In this document: positions 1-8,606 of the stretch, piece by piece
How positions within the stretch are numbered: the first letter of the stretch is position 1
Layout: each line of letters opens with the position of its first letter
From: Candidatus Bathyarchaeota archaeon
GTDB lineage: Archaea > Thermoproteota > Bathyarchaeia > TCS64
Direction of reading: 5' to 3'
Length of the DNA stretch: 53,035 nt
NCBI GenBank assembly: GCA_020346605.1
Contig: CP070784.1
Location: forward strand, 708,731 to 761,765
The notes under the pieces: model-generated
What the model saw: only the letters and a program-made list of their open reading frames with translations
Databases searched by the model: none
Told to the model about the DNA's origin: nothing
Made by a program: the position numbers and the translations under genes

Positions 1-636
1 CTCGGTGCCCCTCTTCTTGGCGTTGTCCTCGGCGAAGTCGACGATCACCTTCGCGGGCGCCCAGCCCTTGGGTACTGCGACGTAGCAGTCCATGCCGAGG
101 AGGCTGCTGCACACCATCAGCGTCTGGCAGACGTTATAGGGGTCGCCGACGTATGCGAGCTTGTTCCCGACTATCTTGCCCTTGTGCTCACGGATGGTGA
201 GCATGTCCGCCAGCCCCTGGCAGGGGTGGGTGAGGTTGGTGAGGGCGTTGACCACCGGGTTCCTCATATACTCGGCGTACTCCTCGACGATCTCCTGGCC
301 GTAGGTCCGGATGACGAGGGCGTCACAGTACCTGTCCAGGATGCGGGCGGTGTCCTTGATGGGCTCCCCCCTTGCCAGTTGCATTTGGGCGGGGACGGCG
401 TAGAAGCTCTGGGCGCCTAGGTGGGCTATACCAGCCTGGAAGCTGAACCGTGTGCGGGTGCTGTGCTTCTCGAAGACCATGGCGATCGTCCTCCCGCTCA
501 GGTACTCGTGGGGCTCCTTCATCATCCTCTTCCTCTTTAACTCCTGGGCGACGTCGAGCATGTAGTTGATCTCGACGGGCGAGAAGTCCATGAGTGTGAG
601 GAAGTCCTTGCCCCGGAAACGATCTTTCATACTCAT
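1..636 (-). CDS. argF: ornithine carbamoyltransferase, 3' end cut by window edge
   Basis: Transfers carbamoyl from carbamoyl phosphate to ornithine, giving citrulline in arginine synthesis. The 212 visible codons (of about 310 usual) carry the carbamoyl-phosphate motif STRTRFSFQ near residue 55 and the family motif HPCQGLADM near residue 135. The order of these motifs and the sequence MDFSPVEINYMLDVAQEL fit OTCase rather than aspartate carbamoyltransferase, which is present separately at 39.2-40.2 kb. The ornithine-binding C-terminal domain lies outside the window. The start is either ATG 636 or ATG 630; a TATA-like ACGTTAAGATTC lies about 40 nt upstream. No other arginine gene is beside it in the window. 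Confidence 0.93.
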   Translation of the reverse strand, partial: MSMKDRFRGKDFLTLMDFSPVEINYMLDVAQELKRKRMMKEPHEYLSGRTIAMVFEKHSTRTRFSFQAGIAHLGAQSFYAVPAQMQLARGEPIKDTARILDRYCDALVIRTYGQEIVEEYAEYMRNPVVNALTNLTHPCQGLADMLTIREHKGKIVGNKLAYVGDPYNVCQTLMVCSSLLGMDCYVAVPKGWAPAKVIVDFAEDNAKKRGTE

Positions 637-710
637 CGCGAAATCAGGTACTATCTGAGGGGGTAAGAATCTTAACGTTTCCGATCATGCGCCGAATAAA
701 AAATGGGAGA

Positions 711-977
711 TCAGTACGTCTTGGATTTCTGCTCCTGCCTGTAGATCCTCTTGTAGACTGAGTCCCATTTACCTTTGTTGATCCTATCAGTTATCTCGTA
801 CATTACTTCCCTGAAGGCCCTTTTCTGGTCCTCGGCCTCGTACTTGTAGTACAGCGCCGAGAGGTCTTCCCAAATCTCCTTCTTGATATCGTCCAGCTCC
901 ACCTCGGAGGGGGAGAGCAACTGGTCCATCAGCTCCCTGAGCTTCTCCTTCAGGGTTTCCTGTCTCTCATTGGGCAT
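711..977 (-). CDS. small hypothetical protein, charged and helical
   Basis: An 88-residue acidic/basic protein predicted to be all helical, with no Cys cluster, membrane segment or motif I recognise. The ATG at 977 (MPNERQETLKEKL) is preferred over a TTG at 1001, because a TATA element (TCTTATAAGAGC, about 1010-1018) would put the transcript start near 988. It lies just downstream of the antiporter gene on the same strand but has its own promoter signal. Codon use matches the neighbours, so I regard it as a real gene of unknown function. Confidence 0.6.
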   Translation of the reverse strand: MPNERQETLKEKLRELMDQLLSPSEVELDDIKKEIWEDLSALYYKYEAEDQKRAFREVMYEITDRINKGKWDSVYKRIYRQEQKSKTY

Positions 978-1124
978 CGGAGATTCTAGGCTTGTCTTCA
1001 AAATAGCTCTTATAAGACTTCGTAATGATATATGGAAACTAATAATTGAGGGGTAAAATCAACTATATTTAGATGAAAGTCACGGGGCGTGATACAGATT
1101 ACGGTACTGTCTTTATAAACAGCA

Positions 1125-2474
1125 TTAATCTGAGGGAGCACCTCTGGGCGGGGGGATTTTCTCTCCATTTGAGACTTCTTTCTCGACCGCCAGCTGCCTT
1201 CTGGCAATTAAAGGAGTCACCACGGAGGCGAATATGACAGTTACCAGCACGATGGGCATGCACAGGTTAGAGTAGATCTCCGGGTCCTTGAAGTGGACAC
1301 CTGATGGGTCGTATATGATCGGGAGCTGCGACATCACAAAAGCGGGCAGTCCTGAGGCGCAGATTAATCTCGTGAGGGTCATCTCCACCTTGGAGAACGC
1401 CATGGCGTATCCCACGCCTGACGCTACGAGATACCTGTCAACAAGGATGAGCGCCGCTACGAGCAGGCCCATGAAAAAGTACTCCATCGATAGCGTGACC
1501 ACGAGTCCGATGTAGACGAAGAAGAAGGACTTCATGAAGAAGGTGATCTCCTCATGGAACTCCCTTAGCCTCCTCTTGTCGATCTTGACTGAGGATTCGA
1601 TTCCCAGCCTCCTCGCGAAATAGTTGAAGTTTGTGATCGTGAGGCCGAAGAGCAGAGCCGCGATGGGGCCACCTCCCTCACCGATGAACGACTCCGTAAA
1701 TATGAAGGAGGGGAATAGGATGGCTATTGTTACCATGTATAGGAAAGGCCTGCCTCTCAGCCGGTCCATGATCAGGGCCCAGAAAAATCCAATTACAACC
1801 CCTATGACCGCAGAGAGCACGAAGATGCTGAAGATGTCCCTGAAGGTCTCGTTCAGCGCCACTTCGGGAAGCATGATCATCCTGATGATCGTGATGGACG
1901 AGATTATGCAGATGGGATCCGTGAGGATCGACTCGGTAAGCAGGATGACCCGGGAACTATCGATGTCCTTTATGGAGTGGTTCAGGCTCGACAGGATTCC
2001 GTAGACAGAGATCGTGCTCGTGCCGCCCACCATCGATCCCAAGAGCATGGCCTGGGGGAGGTCGAAGAATTCGGGCATGAAGGTGCTGAGGCCTAGACCC
2101 ACAAGTATGACTGTTGAGAGGAAAGTGACAATGGCTAGAGCGGTGGATTTCCCCATCGTATTCATCAGTGTGAATATGTCGATGTTGATACCGGCGTCGA
2201 AGAGAATTATGCTGAGGGCCACAATGCTCATCAGGGGGGACAGGGTGAGGAACGTGCCTTTCTCGAAGACGCCGAAAACGGGTCCTGCGAGGATGCCGAG
2301 ACCTAGCAACCAGATGATATCAGGTATCTTCGTTTTGGAATAGATTAGACTACTAACGTATCCGATTAGAAGGGTGAAGGATACAAGAATGATTATTCTC
2401 TCAGGCGGGAACACGTTTACCACTTGATGAGGTTCTTCGTGCTTACTGACCCAGTTAAAGCTGTATTCGGGCAT
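1125..2474 (-). CDS. cation/proton antiporter, CPA (NhaP/Kef-like) family
   Basis: Integral membrane exchanger, predicted to swap Na+ or K+ for H+. The 449-residue protein is a run of about 12 hydrophobic segments, starting LVSFTLLIGYVSSLIY and continuing IIWLLGLGILAGPVFG, typical of the CPA Na+/H+ exchanger domain. SIILFDAGINID matches the conserved fifth-helix region of NhaP-like proteins (usually FxxGLxL/D), and the region SSRVILLTESILTDPICII is the equivalent of the double-acid helix, here with a single clear Asp. There is no C-terminal TrkA domain. A TATA-like TTAAATTTAG near 2505-2515 supports ATG 2474; ATG 2489 is an in-frame alternative. Ion specificity cannot be read from sequence. 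Confidence 0.85.
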   Translation of the reverse strand: MPEYSFNWVSKHEEPHQVVNVFPPERIIILVSFTLLIGYVSSLIYSKTKIPDIIWLLGLGILAGPVFGVFEKGTFLTLSPLMSIVALSIILFDAGINIDIFTLMNTMGKSTALAIVTFLSTVILVGLGLSTFMPEFFDLPQAMLLGSMVGGTSTISVYGILSSLNHSIKDIDSSRVILLTESILTDPICIISSITIIRMIMLPEVALNETFRDIFSIFVLSAVIGVVIGFFWALIMDRLRGRPFLYMVTIAILFPSFIFTESFIGEGGGPIAALLFGLTITNFNYFARRLGIESSVKIDKRRLREFHEEITFFMKSFFFVYIGLVVTLSMEYFFMGLLVAALILVDRYLVASGVGYAMAFSKVEMTLTRLICASGLPAFVMSQLPIIYDPSGVHFKDPEIYSNLCMPIVLVTVIFASVVTPLIARRQLAVEKEVSNGEKIPPPRGAPSD

Positions 2475-2792
2475 TATATACCTTGTCATCGGGCGACAAT
2501 GTACTAAATTTAACGTAATTATCCTAGATGCCCATCGCAACATAAAATGTTTCGTGAACGTGAGGACGAGGAAGAAAAGGCCCTGAGCGCCCCTTAAAAC
2601 TGATCCCTCTATCGCGGCAAGTGGAGTCAATTCTCTCCCATTCATTGTCCAAAGTCTCGCATCTAGAGGTTGCCCACCTGACGAATTGTACTACACATTC
2701 GAGCAATCTTTTGACAATGTTCTAATCAATGGGATTATACTTAACCAGGGCTTCATCATTGTGAAGTGAGAAGCATGAAGTAGAATGGACTC

Positions 2793-3575
2793 ATGGTGAC
2801 GACCCTCATCGCCGTCAGCGCCCTGTTTGGGTCATCATACTACACGTGGTGGAGGCCAGGGACAGAGTTATCCCAGGAGGACGCCGTTATCGATATCGCG
2901 GTCCTCTTCCTGAAGAACAGCCCCACATTAAAGTTCGATGGAATAACCGACTCCATCAAGGTGGTGGAGGCCTAGCAAGTCAGGACACTCACACCGACGT
3001 GGCTCGTCGTGATCGATTTCGAGTGCAGCCACGCAGGCTATGGGGACCAGACCGATCATTACTTGGCACAGGTGATAACCTCCCACAACATCAGCGTGAC
3101 GGTCGAAGAGAACCCGGTGATCTACGCAGTGATAGACAACTCCTGGGAAGAGATCACGCAAGAAGAAGTAGACAAAGGAGAGATCATTTCCCAGAGTACG
3201 CTAAGGACAAGGCCATCGAGTACATACTCAGCAACTACTCCGAGGTTGCGGGCGTGCCCCTGCCAGAGTACTGGGGCTTCGAGATACTGACTACGCCGGG
3301 TCTGATCGGCGCTTCGACGCAGCAGTTCGTCGGAGACGGCTGGGGGATCAACGTGAGCTTCCCCGTGGTGATAGAGCCTGATTACGACGTGCGTGCGCAC
3401 CAACACCGTCGGCTACTACAGCCAGAAATTCAAGGGTGACGGATGGTCGGTGATTGTGTCAAACGCCGTCGTCTGGAAGCCCGTCTACGAGATGGAAGTG
3501 GAGTACAGCGGAGAGGTCTCCTTCAATTGGGCAGGGACCGTTGATCAGCACAGCGTCATCACTGAAAACGAATAG
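2793..3575 (+). pseudogene. decayed secreted/membrane-anchored protein gene
   Basis: Three pieces of one protein lie in different frames. Piece 1 starts at ATG 2793 with a hydrophobic signal/anchor, then meets an in-frame TAG at 2973-2975. The same frame continues (TWLVVIDFECSHAGYGDQT, then SWEEITQEEVD) to a frameshift around 3176-3195. Piece 2 (DKAIEYILSNYSEVAGVPLP, ending GDGWGINVSFPVVIEP) runs to a second frameshift near 3385-3395. Piece 3 (KFKGDGWSVIVSNAVVWKPV, then SFNWAGTVDQHSVITE) ends at 3575. The GDGW.(V/I).VS motif thus occurs twice in succession, as if two gene copies recombined. I recall the domain from secreted proteins of unknown function in TACK archaea; that is memory, not a search result. 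Confidence 0.75.
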
Positions 3576-3686
3576 CTCCCACAAGCGACTCGACTATTTC
3601 TTATTTATTGAGCACCCTCGCTGCTACAGTTATTTATGGATACGGAACTTTTATTGTTGGTCCTCCAAAGAACAAGGAGGTTTGGG

Positions 3687-4706
3687 ATGAACAAGAAGGG
3701 ACGGCATAACGCTATAACCGACGTGCTCGGAATAGAGGTGGGGCACAGTACAGATCTGGACCACCTCACGGGAGTCACTGTAGTCAAGGCCCCCGAGGGC
3801 TCACTGGGCGGCGTTGATGTCAGGGGAGGTTCGCCTGGGACGAGGGAGACCGACCTCCTCTCGCCTGTGAACCGCATACAGAGGGTGGACGCCATCGCTC
3901 TCTGCGGCAGCAGCGCCTTCGGTCTCAACTCCGTGGGCGGGGTGATGAGGTCTCTGGAGGAGAGGGGGATCGGACATCCCGTCAGGGACGGCAAAATGGT
4001 GGTCCCCATTGTTCCTGCAGCAGTCATATTCGACCTCGGAAGAGGAGGGGGAAACAGGCACATATCGGAGGAGGAGGGCTACCGCGCCTGCCACGAGGCC
4101 TCCGGGGGGAGGCTCCACCAGGGCAACGTAGGGGCTGGGACAGGGGCTGTCTCTGGGGGCCTCAAGGGAGGCTTGGGGACGGCGAGTGAGGTGCTGGAGA
4201 GCGATTTCACCGTCGCCTCGATCGTCGTCGTCAACTCAAGCGGCACGACCGTTGACCCCGAGACGGGAGGGTTCTACGTTCGCGGCCTCGAGCTGGACAG
4301 TGAGTTCGGGGACCTCAGATCCGACGTACCGGCGAAAATGGTGCCCCGCCCAGTCATCCGAAGAAGGACACAGGGTCAGCACACGACCATCGGGGTCGTC
4401 GCAACTGACGCAGAGCTCACCAAGCCCCAAGCCACCAAGGTGGCACAGATGGCCCACGACGGCCTAGCCAGGGCGATCTACCCCGCCCACACCATGTTCG
4501 ACGGGGACACCATCTTCACAGTCTCGACGAAGAAGGGCGGTCCTCCGGGTGATGGGTCAGACAACGACGAGGACAGGGAACTGACCAAGATTGGCCTTTC
4601 AGCCGCAGATACCTTCGCAAGGGCAATCATACATGCCATGATATCCGCAGAGTCCGTAGCCGAATTCACCTGCCATAGGGAGAAGTATCCCGGGGCGTAC
4701 AGGTAG
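3687..4706 (+). CDS. P1 family peptidase (DmpA/NylC-type N-terminal nucleophile hydrolase)
   Basis: Predicted self-processing aminopeptidase or amidase of the L-aminopeptidase/D-esterase fold. ATG 3687 has a good ribosome site (AAGGAGG, 3674-3680), which rules out the longer in-frame start. Of 339 residues, the N-terminal part has the signature GHSTDLDHLTGVTVV and a Gly-rich segment ALCGSSAFGLNSVGGVM. The C-terminal half has HTTIGVVATDAELTKPQA, where the Thr after the histidine aligns with the autocleavage/nucleophile position of NylC-type members. This is followed by AHTMFDGDTIF. Natural substrates of archaeal members are not known. It is a single gene with its own promoter (TATA-like CTTTTATTG near 3648). 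Confidence 0.88.
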   Translation: MNKKGRHNAITDVLGIEVGHSTDLDHLTGVTVVKAPEGSLGGVDVRGGSPGTRETDLLSPVNRIQRVDAIALCGSSAFGLNSVGGVMRSLEERGIGHPVRDGKMVVPIVPAAVIFDLGRGGGNRHISEEEGYRACHEASGGRLHQGNVGAGTGAVSGGLKGGLGTASEVLESDFTVASIVVVNSSGTTVDPETGGFYVRGLELDSEFGDLRSDVPAKMVPRPVIRRRTQGQHTTIGVVATDAELTKPQATKVAQMAHDGLARAIYPAHTMFDGDTIFTVSTKKGGPPGDGSDNDEDRELTKIGLSAADTFARAIIHAMISAESVAEFTCHREKYPGAYR

Positions 4707-4737
4707 ATAAGAAAAGGGATTCTAAAAAAACGTCGAA

Positions 4738-5154
4738 TCATTCGGGTTCGGCGACTACCGCAGTCCCAGTGGCTGATATCACCACGACGCCCATCTGGAA
4801 GCCCATGTCGGAGGTCTCAAGGTCAAGACCCACGAGGGCGTTTGCCCCCAGGCTCATCGCCTTGGCCTTCACCCTCTCCATCGCCTCCACCCGGGCCTTC
4901 TCAAGCTCCGAGGTGAAGGCCGTTATCTCCCCGCCGAACATAGACTGGATGCCCCCCACGAACTGCCCCAAGACTCCACGGGTCCTCGGGGTGAGCCCGG
5001 TCACGACTCCCAGGACCTTCTTGATCCTGTATCCCTCGATCGAGGGCGTCGTCACCATTATGAAGCCCGACGACTCGGGACTAACTGAGGCACCGCACTT
5101 GGAGCAGAACCTGTCGCTCTCCGTGACCTCGGCTCCGCATACAGAGCACTTCAC
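4738..5154 (-). CDS. zinc-ribbon plus YbjQ (UPF0145) domain protein
   Basis: The 138-residue protein begins with a zinc ribbon (CSVCGAEVTESDRFCSKCG, residues 3-21) and continues with a YbjQ/DUF74 domain from about residue 32. The domain is recognised by GYRIKKVLGVVTG, by the central helix ELEKARVEAMERVKAKA, and by LGANALVGLDLET. YbjQ domains form pentamers and have been called heavy-metal-binding, but no enzymatic role is established. The gene is monocistronic, with a TATA element CAAATATAATCC at about 5190-5200 and ATG at 5154. Confidence 0.88.
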   Translation of the reverse strand: MKCSVCGAEVTESDRFCSKCGASVSPESSGFIMVTTPSIEGYRIKKVLGVVTGLTPRTRGVLGQFVGGIQSMFGGEITAFTSELEKARVEAMERVKAKAMSLGANALVGLDLETSDMGFQMGVVVISATGTAVVAEPE

Positions 5155-5238
5155 GCCTTAATTCACCTTCACGTATTGAGGTTGAGGCGGATTATATTTG
5201 TCTAGTGCAAGTTCATACTCTGATGCAGGAACCCTTCT

Positions 5239-5640
5239 TCAGACGAACCCATCGATCTCTAGATAGGCACGCTGCCTCAGGTACACGACGGGCACCCTCT
5301 CACCCTTCAAGCGCCGTCGGAGCTCGGAGTCGTTGGTGGCAACAGGATAGCCCGTAGAGACGGCGAGCCGGAGGATGTGATCGTCCACCACCTCGCCAGC
5401 TTCGAGGTCTCCCTCCGAGATCTCGCATCTCTCGGCGAGGCGTAGTGCGAAGTCGACTTCCCTTGTGAGTGCGGTCCCGGCGTCCACCTTCAGGAGGCGG
5501 AGCTCATCGATCACCGGACGGGGTACAACGCATCGAAGGGGTTCTCCTAAGAGCCTCCTGAGCTCCTCGAAAATGTCCACGCTGAATCGAATGGGGACGA
5601 AAAGGAAATTGGTGTCCAGTATTACGGCAGAAGGATCCAC
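5239..5640 (-). CDS. PIN-domain protein, Fcf1-like, downstream of aIF2-gamma
   Basis: Putative Mg2+-dependent ribonuclease. The PIN core has the first acidic residue in VILDTNFLFVPI, a second acid in PRPVIDELRLL, and the C-terminal acid cluster GEVVDDHILRLAVSTG followed by VATNDSELRRRL. It resembles the Fcf1/Utp24-like archaeal PIN proteins linked to translation genes more than toxin VapC, and no antitoxin gene is adjacent. I chose GTG 5640, nine nt after the aIF2-gamma stop; GTG/ATG starts further up (5685) would overlap that gene by 37 nt. Co-transcription with aIF2-gamma is likely. Its role in rRNA or tRNA processing is inference. Confidence 0.8.
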   Translation of the reverse strand: MDPSAVILDTNFLFVPIRFSVDIFEELRRLLGEPLRCVVPRPVIDELRLLKVDAGTALTREVDFALRLAERCEISEGDLEAGEVVDDHILRLAVSTGYPVATNDSELRRRLKGERVPVVYLRQRAYLEIDGFV

Positions 5641-5648
5641 TTTGGGGC

Positions 5649-6890
5649 TCAGGCCTTCAGCGTCCCTATGCCGATCAGTCGCCATCTCCCGCCGAACCTC
5701 CGGCTGATGGCCACACGGTCATCAGCCTCACCGCAGACGGGGATCGTGAGGCCCGCCTCCAGGTAATCTTTGGAGACCTTTGTGACCGTCCCCATCGTCT
5801 TTGCCGTCCCGATGTTGAGCAGCAGCCTCTCACCCTTCGTGATGGAGGAGACCTTCTCCATCGCCTGGCTTCCGACGACGACATCGAAGAGCCTGATGTC
5901 GAGGCTGACCTCCTGGAGGACGGGGGGAAGGGTCCCGGGTTTTCCGACGAGGCTGCCAACGAGCCCATCGGATTTTGATAGCGAGGGGTCCAACTGCGTA
6001 CCGACGCCCACGAGCCCTCCGGGCATGGCCTCCTTCACGGCCCCTCCCCCAGAATGGAGGCTGGTCACCTCGGTGAAGAGTTCGTGCATCTTGAGCCGGT
6101 TCTTCTCTCTGATGGGAAGGCCGGGCCTTATCTCGACCTCGTCCCCTGTCTTGAAGCTCCCATGTATGATCGAGCCTCCGAGGACGCCGCCCACCATCTT
6201 CTCCAGTTCTGTCCCGGGGACGTTGACGTCGAAACTCCTGATTATGTACATCCTGGGAGCCTTCTTCGGGTCCCTCTTCGGCGTGGGAAGGTACTCCTGC
6301 ATGGCCTGTACGAGGAGGTCCACGTTCACCTCGTGCAGCGCCGCGACCGGGATCACGGGTGCCTCCTCCGCCACCGACCCTTCCACGAACTTTTTAATCT
6401 CGTTGTAGTTTCGGATCGCGTCCTCTCGGGTGACGATGTCGATCTTATTCTGCACTATGATCAGGTTCTTGAGGCCTACGATGTCGATGGCGGCCAGGTG
6501 CTCCCTGGTCTGGGGCTGCGGGCAGGGCTCGTCGGCCGCGATGACGAGTATCGCCCCGTCCATGACGGCGGCCCCGCTCAACATGGTCGCCATCAAGATC
6601 TCGTGGCCCGGGGCGTCGACGAAGCTCACGGCCCTTTGGAACTCGGCTTCAGCTCCGCAGGCGGGACATGTCGGTGAGGTGCAGTAGCACTGGGGCTTAT
6701 CGCAGTTCGGGCACTTGTACACGGCGGCGTCGGCGTAGCCCAGCTTTATCGTGATGCCCCGCTTCAGCTCCTCGCTGTGGCGAGACGCCCAAACGCCCGT
6801 CAGTGCCTGCACTAGAGTTGTTTTGCCATGGTCTACGTGGCCTATGGTTCCGATGTTGATCTCGGGTTGACTTTGGAGTTTTACGATGAT
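5649..6890 (-). CDS. eif2g: translation initiation factor aIF2 subunit gamma; non-canonical start
   Basis: GTPase subunit of aIF2, which carries initiator Met-tRNA to the small ribosomal subunit. Motifs: G1 GHVDHGKTTL, G2 region KRGITIKLGYADA, a zinc knuckle CPNC-x5-CYC..CPAC, G3 VDAPGHEILM, and G4 QNKIDIV, followed by two beta-barrel domains (VGVGTQLDPSLSKSD). Length about 413 matches the family. No ATG, GTG or TTG exists in frame between the upstream stop (TAA) and GTG 6812, which lies after the G1 loop and so cannot be the start. Homologues begin 7-10 residues before QPEINIG, which points to ATC at 6890 or 6887, or CTG at 6905. The TATA box and start-site spacing fit this. Confidence 0.93.
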   Translation of the reverse strand: MIVKLQSQPEINIGTIGHVDHGKTTLVQALTGVWASRHSEELKRGITIKLGYADAAVYKCPNCDKPQCYCTSPTCPACGAEAEFQRAVSFVDAPGHEILMATMLSGAAVMDGAILVIAADEPCPQPQTREHLAAIDIVGLKNLIIVQNKIDIVTREDAIRNYNEIKKFVEGSVAEEAPVIPVAALHEVNVDLLVQAMQEYLPTPKRDPKKAPRMYIIRSFDVNVPGTELEKMVGGVLGGSIIHGSFKTGDEVEIRPGLPIREKNRLKMHELFTEVTSLHSGGGAVKEAMPGGLVGVGTQLDPSLSKSDGLVGSLVGKPGTLPPVLQEVSLDIRLFDVVVGSQAMEKVSSITKGERLLLNIGTAKTMGTVTKVSKDYLEAGLTIPVCGEADDRVAISRRFGGRWRLIGIGTLKA

Positions 6891-6933
6891 CGATCGCCCC
6901 TTCAGACTGGTGATCGTAGTTGTGGGGTCTGGG

Positions 6934-6943
6934 CTTATATACG
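6934..6943 (-). promoter_or_regulatory. TATA box of the aIF2-gamma gene
   Basis: CGTATATAAG on the minus strand. A transcript starting about 25 nt downstream (near 6911-6915) would have a leader of about 22 nt before the inferred ATC start and would still include CTG 6905. A weak purine-rich stretch, GAAGGGGCG, precedes the ATC pair. Confidence 0.6.
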
Positions 6944-7066
6944 TTTATGAGTGGGAGAAGGATCGGTATTAAGAGCGCCTTTCCTGGTGGAAATTGATTT
7001 CGTCTCGTGAACTTCGACGGGCTTGATGTCGCATTTTCCTTCCCCTCAGCACCAACCTTCCCAGAA

Positions 7067-7086
7067 AAACCAATATAAATTGGTTT
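7067..7086. repeat. inverted repeat, operator-like, upstream of the sat operon
   Basis: AAACCAAT-ATAA-ATTGGTTT is a perfect 8-bp inverted repeat with a 4-nt centre, about 20 nt before the TATA box of the ribbon-helix-helix/sat operon. It is a plausible binding site for the operon's own ribbon-helix-helix protein; binding is inferred from position only. The centre is itself TATA-like. Confidence 0.5.
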
Positions 7087-7105
7087 AAACCCATATCAGG
7101 TCGAG

Positions 7106-7117
7106 ATATTTATAAAT
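7106..7117 (+). promoter_or_regulatory. TATA box of the sat operon
   Basis: ATATTTATAAAT lies 36 nt before ATG 7153, predicting a transcript start near 7138. This start excludes the upstream in-frame ATG at 7129. Confidence 0.6.
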
Positions 7118-7152
7118 CCATACTGATAATGCTATTGATTCAAGGTGGTTTG

Positions 7153-7365
7153 ATGCCGGAAAGCGGATCTGACAAGATGCAAATAAAGATACCCAACGAC
7201 CTCTACAAGAAGATCGAGGAGAAGATAGAGGGCACGAGCTTCACATCGGTCGAGGACTACGTGTTAAGGAAGCTTGAGAACGAGTTCCCCGCGGAGCCCG
7301 TCTACAGCAAAGAGGAGGAAAAGCTCATCAAGGAGCGCCTCCGGAAGCTGGGCTATATCGAGTGA
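7153..7365 (+). CDS. small ribbon-helix-helix (CopG-like) protein preceding sat
   Basis: A 70-residue protein: an N-terminal beta strand KMQIKIPNDLYKKIEEKIEG, a helix-turn-helix stretch SVEDYVLRKLENEF, then a charged tail EEEKLIKERLRKLGYIE. The layout fits a MetJ/Arc/CopG-type dimer that binds DNA through the strand. GGTGG ahead of ATG 7153 serves as ribosome site. It is nine nt upstream of sat and must be co-transcribed. I recall such small proteins next to archaeal sat genes. It could repress its own operon through the repeat at 7067-7086 or be a structural partner; the sequence does not decide. Confidence 0.72.
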   Translation: MPESGSDKMQIKIPNDLYKKIEEKIEGTSFTSVEDYVLRKLENEFPAEPVYSKEEEKLIKERLRKLGYIE

Positions 7366-7374
7366 GGTCCAGAG

Positions 7375-8520
7375 ATGCTGCCGCCCCACGGTGGGAAGCT
7401 CGTAGACAGGCTGGTCCCTGATAGAGATGGACCTCGCTATAGCGAGGAAGCCGCGAGACTGCCTCAAGTCTTGGTCACTGAAGAGTTCAGGAAGGACATG
7501 GAGTGCGTCGCCTTTGGCATTTTCAGCCCCCTCGTAGGACCACTCAACAGCGACGATTACAGCTCGGTTCTTGAGAAAGGGAGGCTCCTCAATGGGTTGC
7601 CCTGGACTTTCCCCATAGTCCTCGACGTATCAGAGGAAGTCGCCGCTAAGATACAGTTGAACGAGGATGTGGCCCTCACGCAGAACGGAAGACCCTTCGC
7701 AATTCTGCACGTCGAGGACAAGTACAAGATAGACAAGGAGCTACACGCTCAGAGCATCTACAAGACGCTTGACACTGACCACCCTGGTGTCGCCAAGACA
7801 CATGGGATGGGTCCGGTCCTGTTGGGCGGGGAGGTCGATGTCTTCGACGTGCCCACTGGAAAGTTCCCAGAGTACAGGTTGAAGCCCAAGGAGACACGTG
7901 TATTATTCAACGAGATGAGGTGGAGGACCATCGCCGGCTTCCAGACGAGGAACGCACCCCACGTGGGGCACGAGTACGTCCAGAAGACGGCCCTCGCCTT
8001 CACCGACGGGCTGTTCATCAACCCATTAATGGGGAAGAAGAAGGCCGGAGACTTCACGGACGAAGTGATCATCGACGCCTACTCCGCCCTATTCAAGACC
8101 TACTACCTGAGGAACTCGGCCACCCTGGTGACGCTGGAGATGGAGATGAGATACGCGGGACCCAGGGAGGCAATCTTCCACGCCATCTGCCGGAAGAACT
8201 ACGGCTGCACCCATTTCGTCGTCGGCAGGGACCACGCCGGAGTCGGCGACTACTACGGCCCATACGAGGCACAGGAGAAGTTCAGCGAGTACCCCGACCT
8301 CGGCATCACGCCCCTGTTCTTTAGGAGCTTCTTCTACTGCAAGAAGTGCGGCGGCGTGGAGAACGACAAGGTCTGCCCACACGGCCCCGAGGACCACCTG
8401 GACTTCAGGGGCAGGGAGATGCGGAGCCTGCTGATGAAGGGCGAGAGCCCGTCGGAGCTGCTGATGCGCCCCGAGGTCGTCGAGGCAATACTGCGCCATC
8501 CAGAGCCCTTCGTCAAGTGA
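7375..8520 (+). CDS. sat: sulfate adenylyltransferase (ATP sulfurylase)
   Basis: Makes adenosine 5'-phosphosulfate from ATP and sulfate. At 381 residues it is the single-domain archaeal/bacterial homomeric type. The nucleotide-binding motif is QTRNAPHVGHEY (the QxRNxxHxxH signature), followed by GRDHAGVGDYYGPYEAQE and a C-terminal zinc ribbon CKKC-x8-CPHG. No APS reductase, PAPS reductase, APS kinase or sulfite reductase gene lies in the window, so assimilation versus dissimilation cannot be decided here. Confidence 0.96.
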   Translation: MLPPHGGKLVDRLVPDRDGPRYSEEAARLPQVLVTEEFRKDMECVAFGIFSPLVGPLNSDDYSSVLEKGRLLNGLPWTFPIVLDVSEEVAAKIQLNEDVALTQNGRPFAILHVEDKYKIDKELHAQSIYKTLDTDHPGVAKTHGMGPVLLGGEVDVFDVPTGKFPEYRLKPKETRVLFNEMRWRTIAGFQTRNAPHVGHEYVQKTALAFTDGLFINPLMGKKKAGDFTDEVIIDAYSALFKTYYLRNSATLVTLEMEMRYAGPREAIFHAICRKNYGCTHFVVGRDHAGVGDYYGPYEAQEKFSEYPDLGITPLFFRSFFYCKKCGGVENDKVCPHGPEDHLDFRGREMRSLLMKGESPSELLMRPEVVEAILRHPEPFVK

Positions 8521-8572
8521 CTCGGCCAGGCATTAAGATCAGGAAAAGGCCCCGCTGTGCCTCTCAGCCTCT

Positions 8573-8606
8573 ATTTTTACTCCTGACCCTGAAGAGATGC
8601 CTTTTT
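8573..8606 (+). terminator. T-rich termination region after sat
   Basis: Two pyrimidine/T runs (CTATTTTTACTCC and CCTTTTTCCC) lie 50-90 nt after the sat stop, the usual form of archaeal transcript ends. No strong hairpin is associated. Confidence 0.35.

Noticed and set aside
5239..5640. VapC toxin of a toxin-antitoxin pair
   Set aside because: No antitoxin gene is adjacent; the gene is tied to aIF2-gamma and its sequence is more like Fcf1-type PIN proteins.
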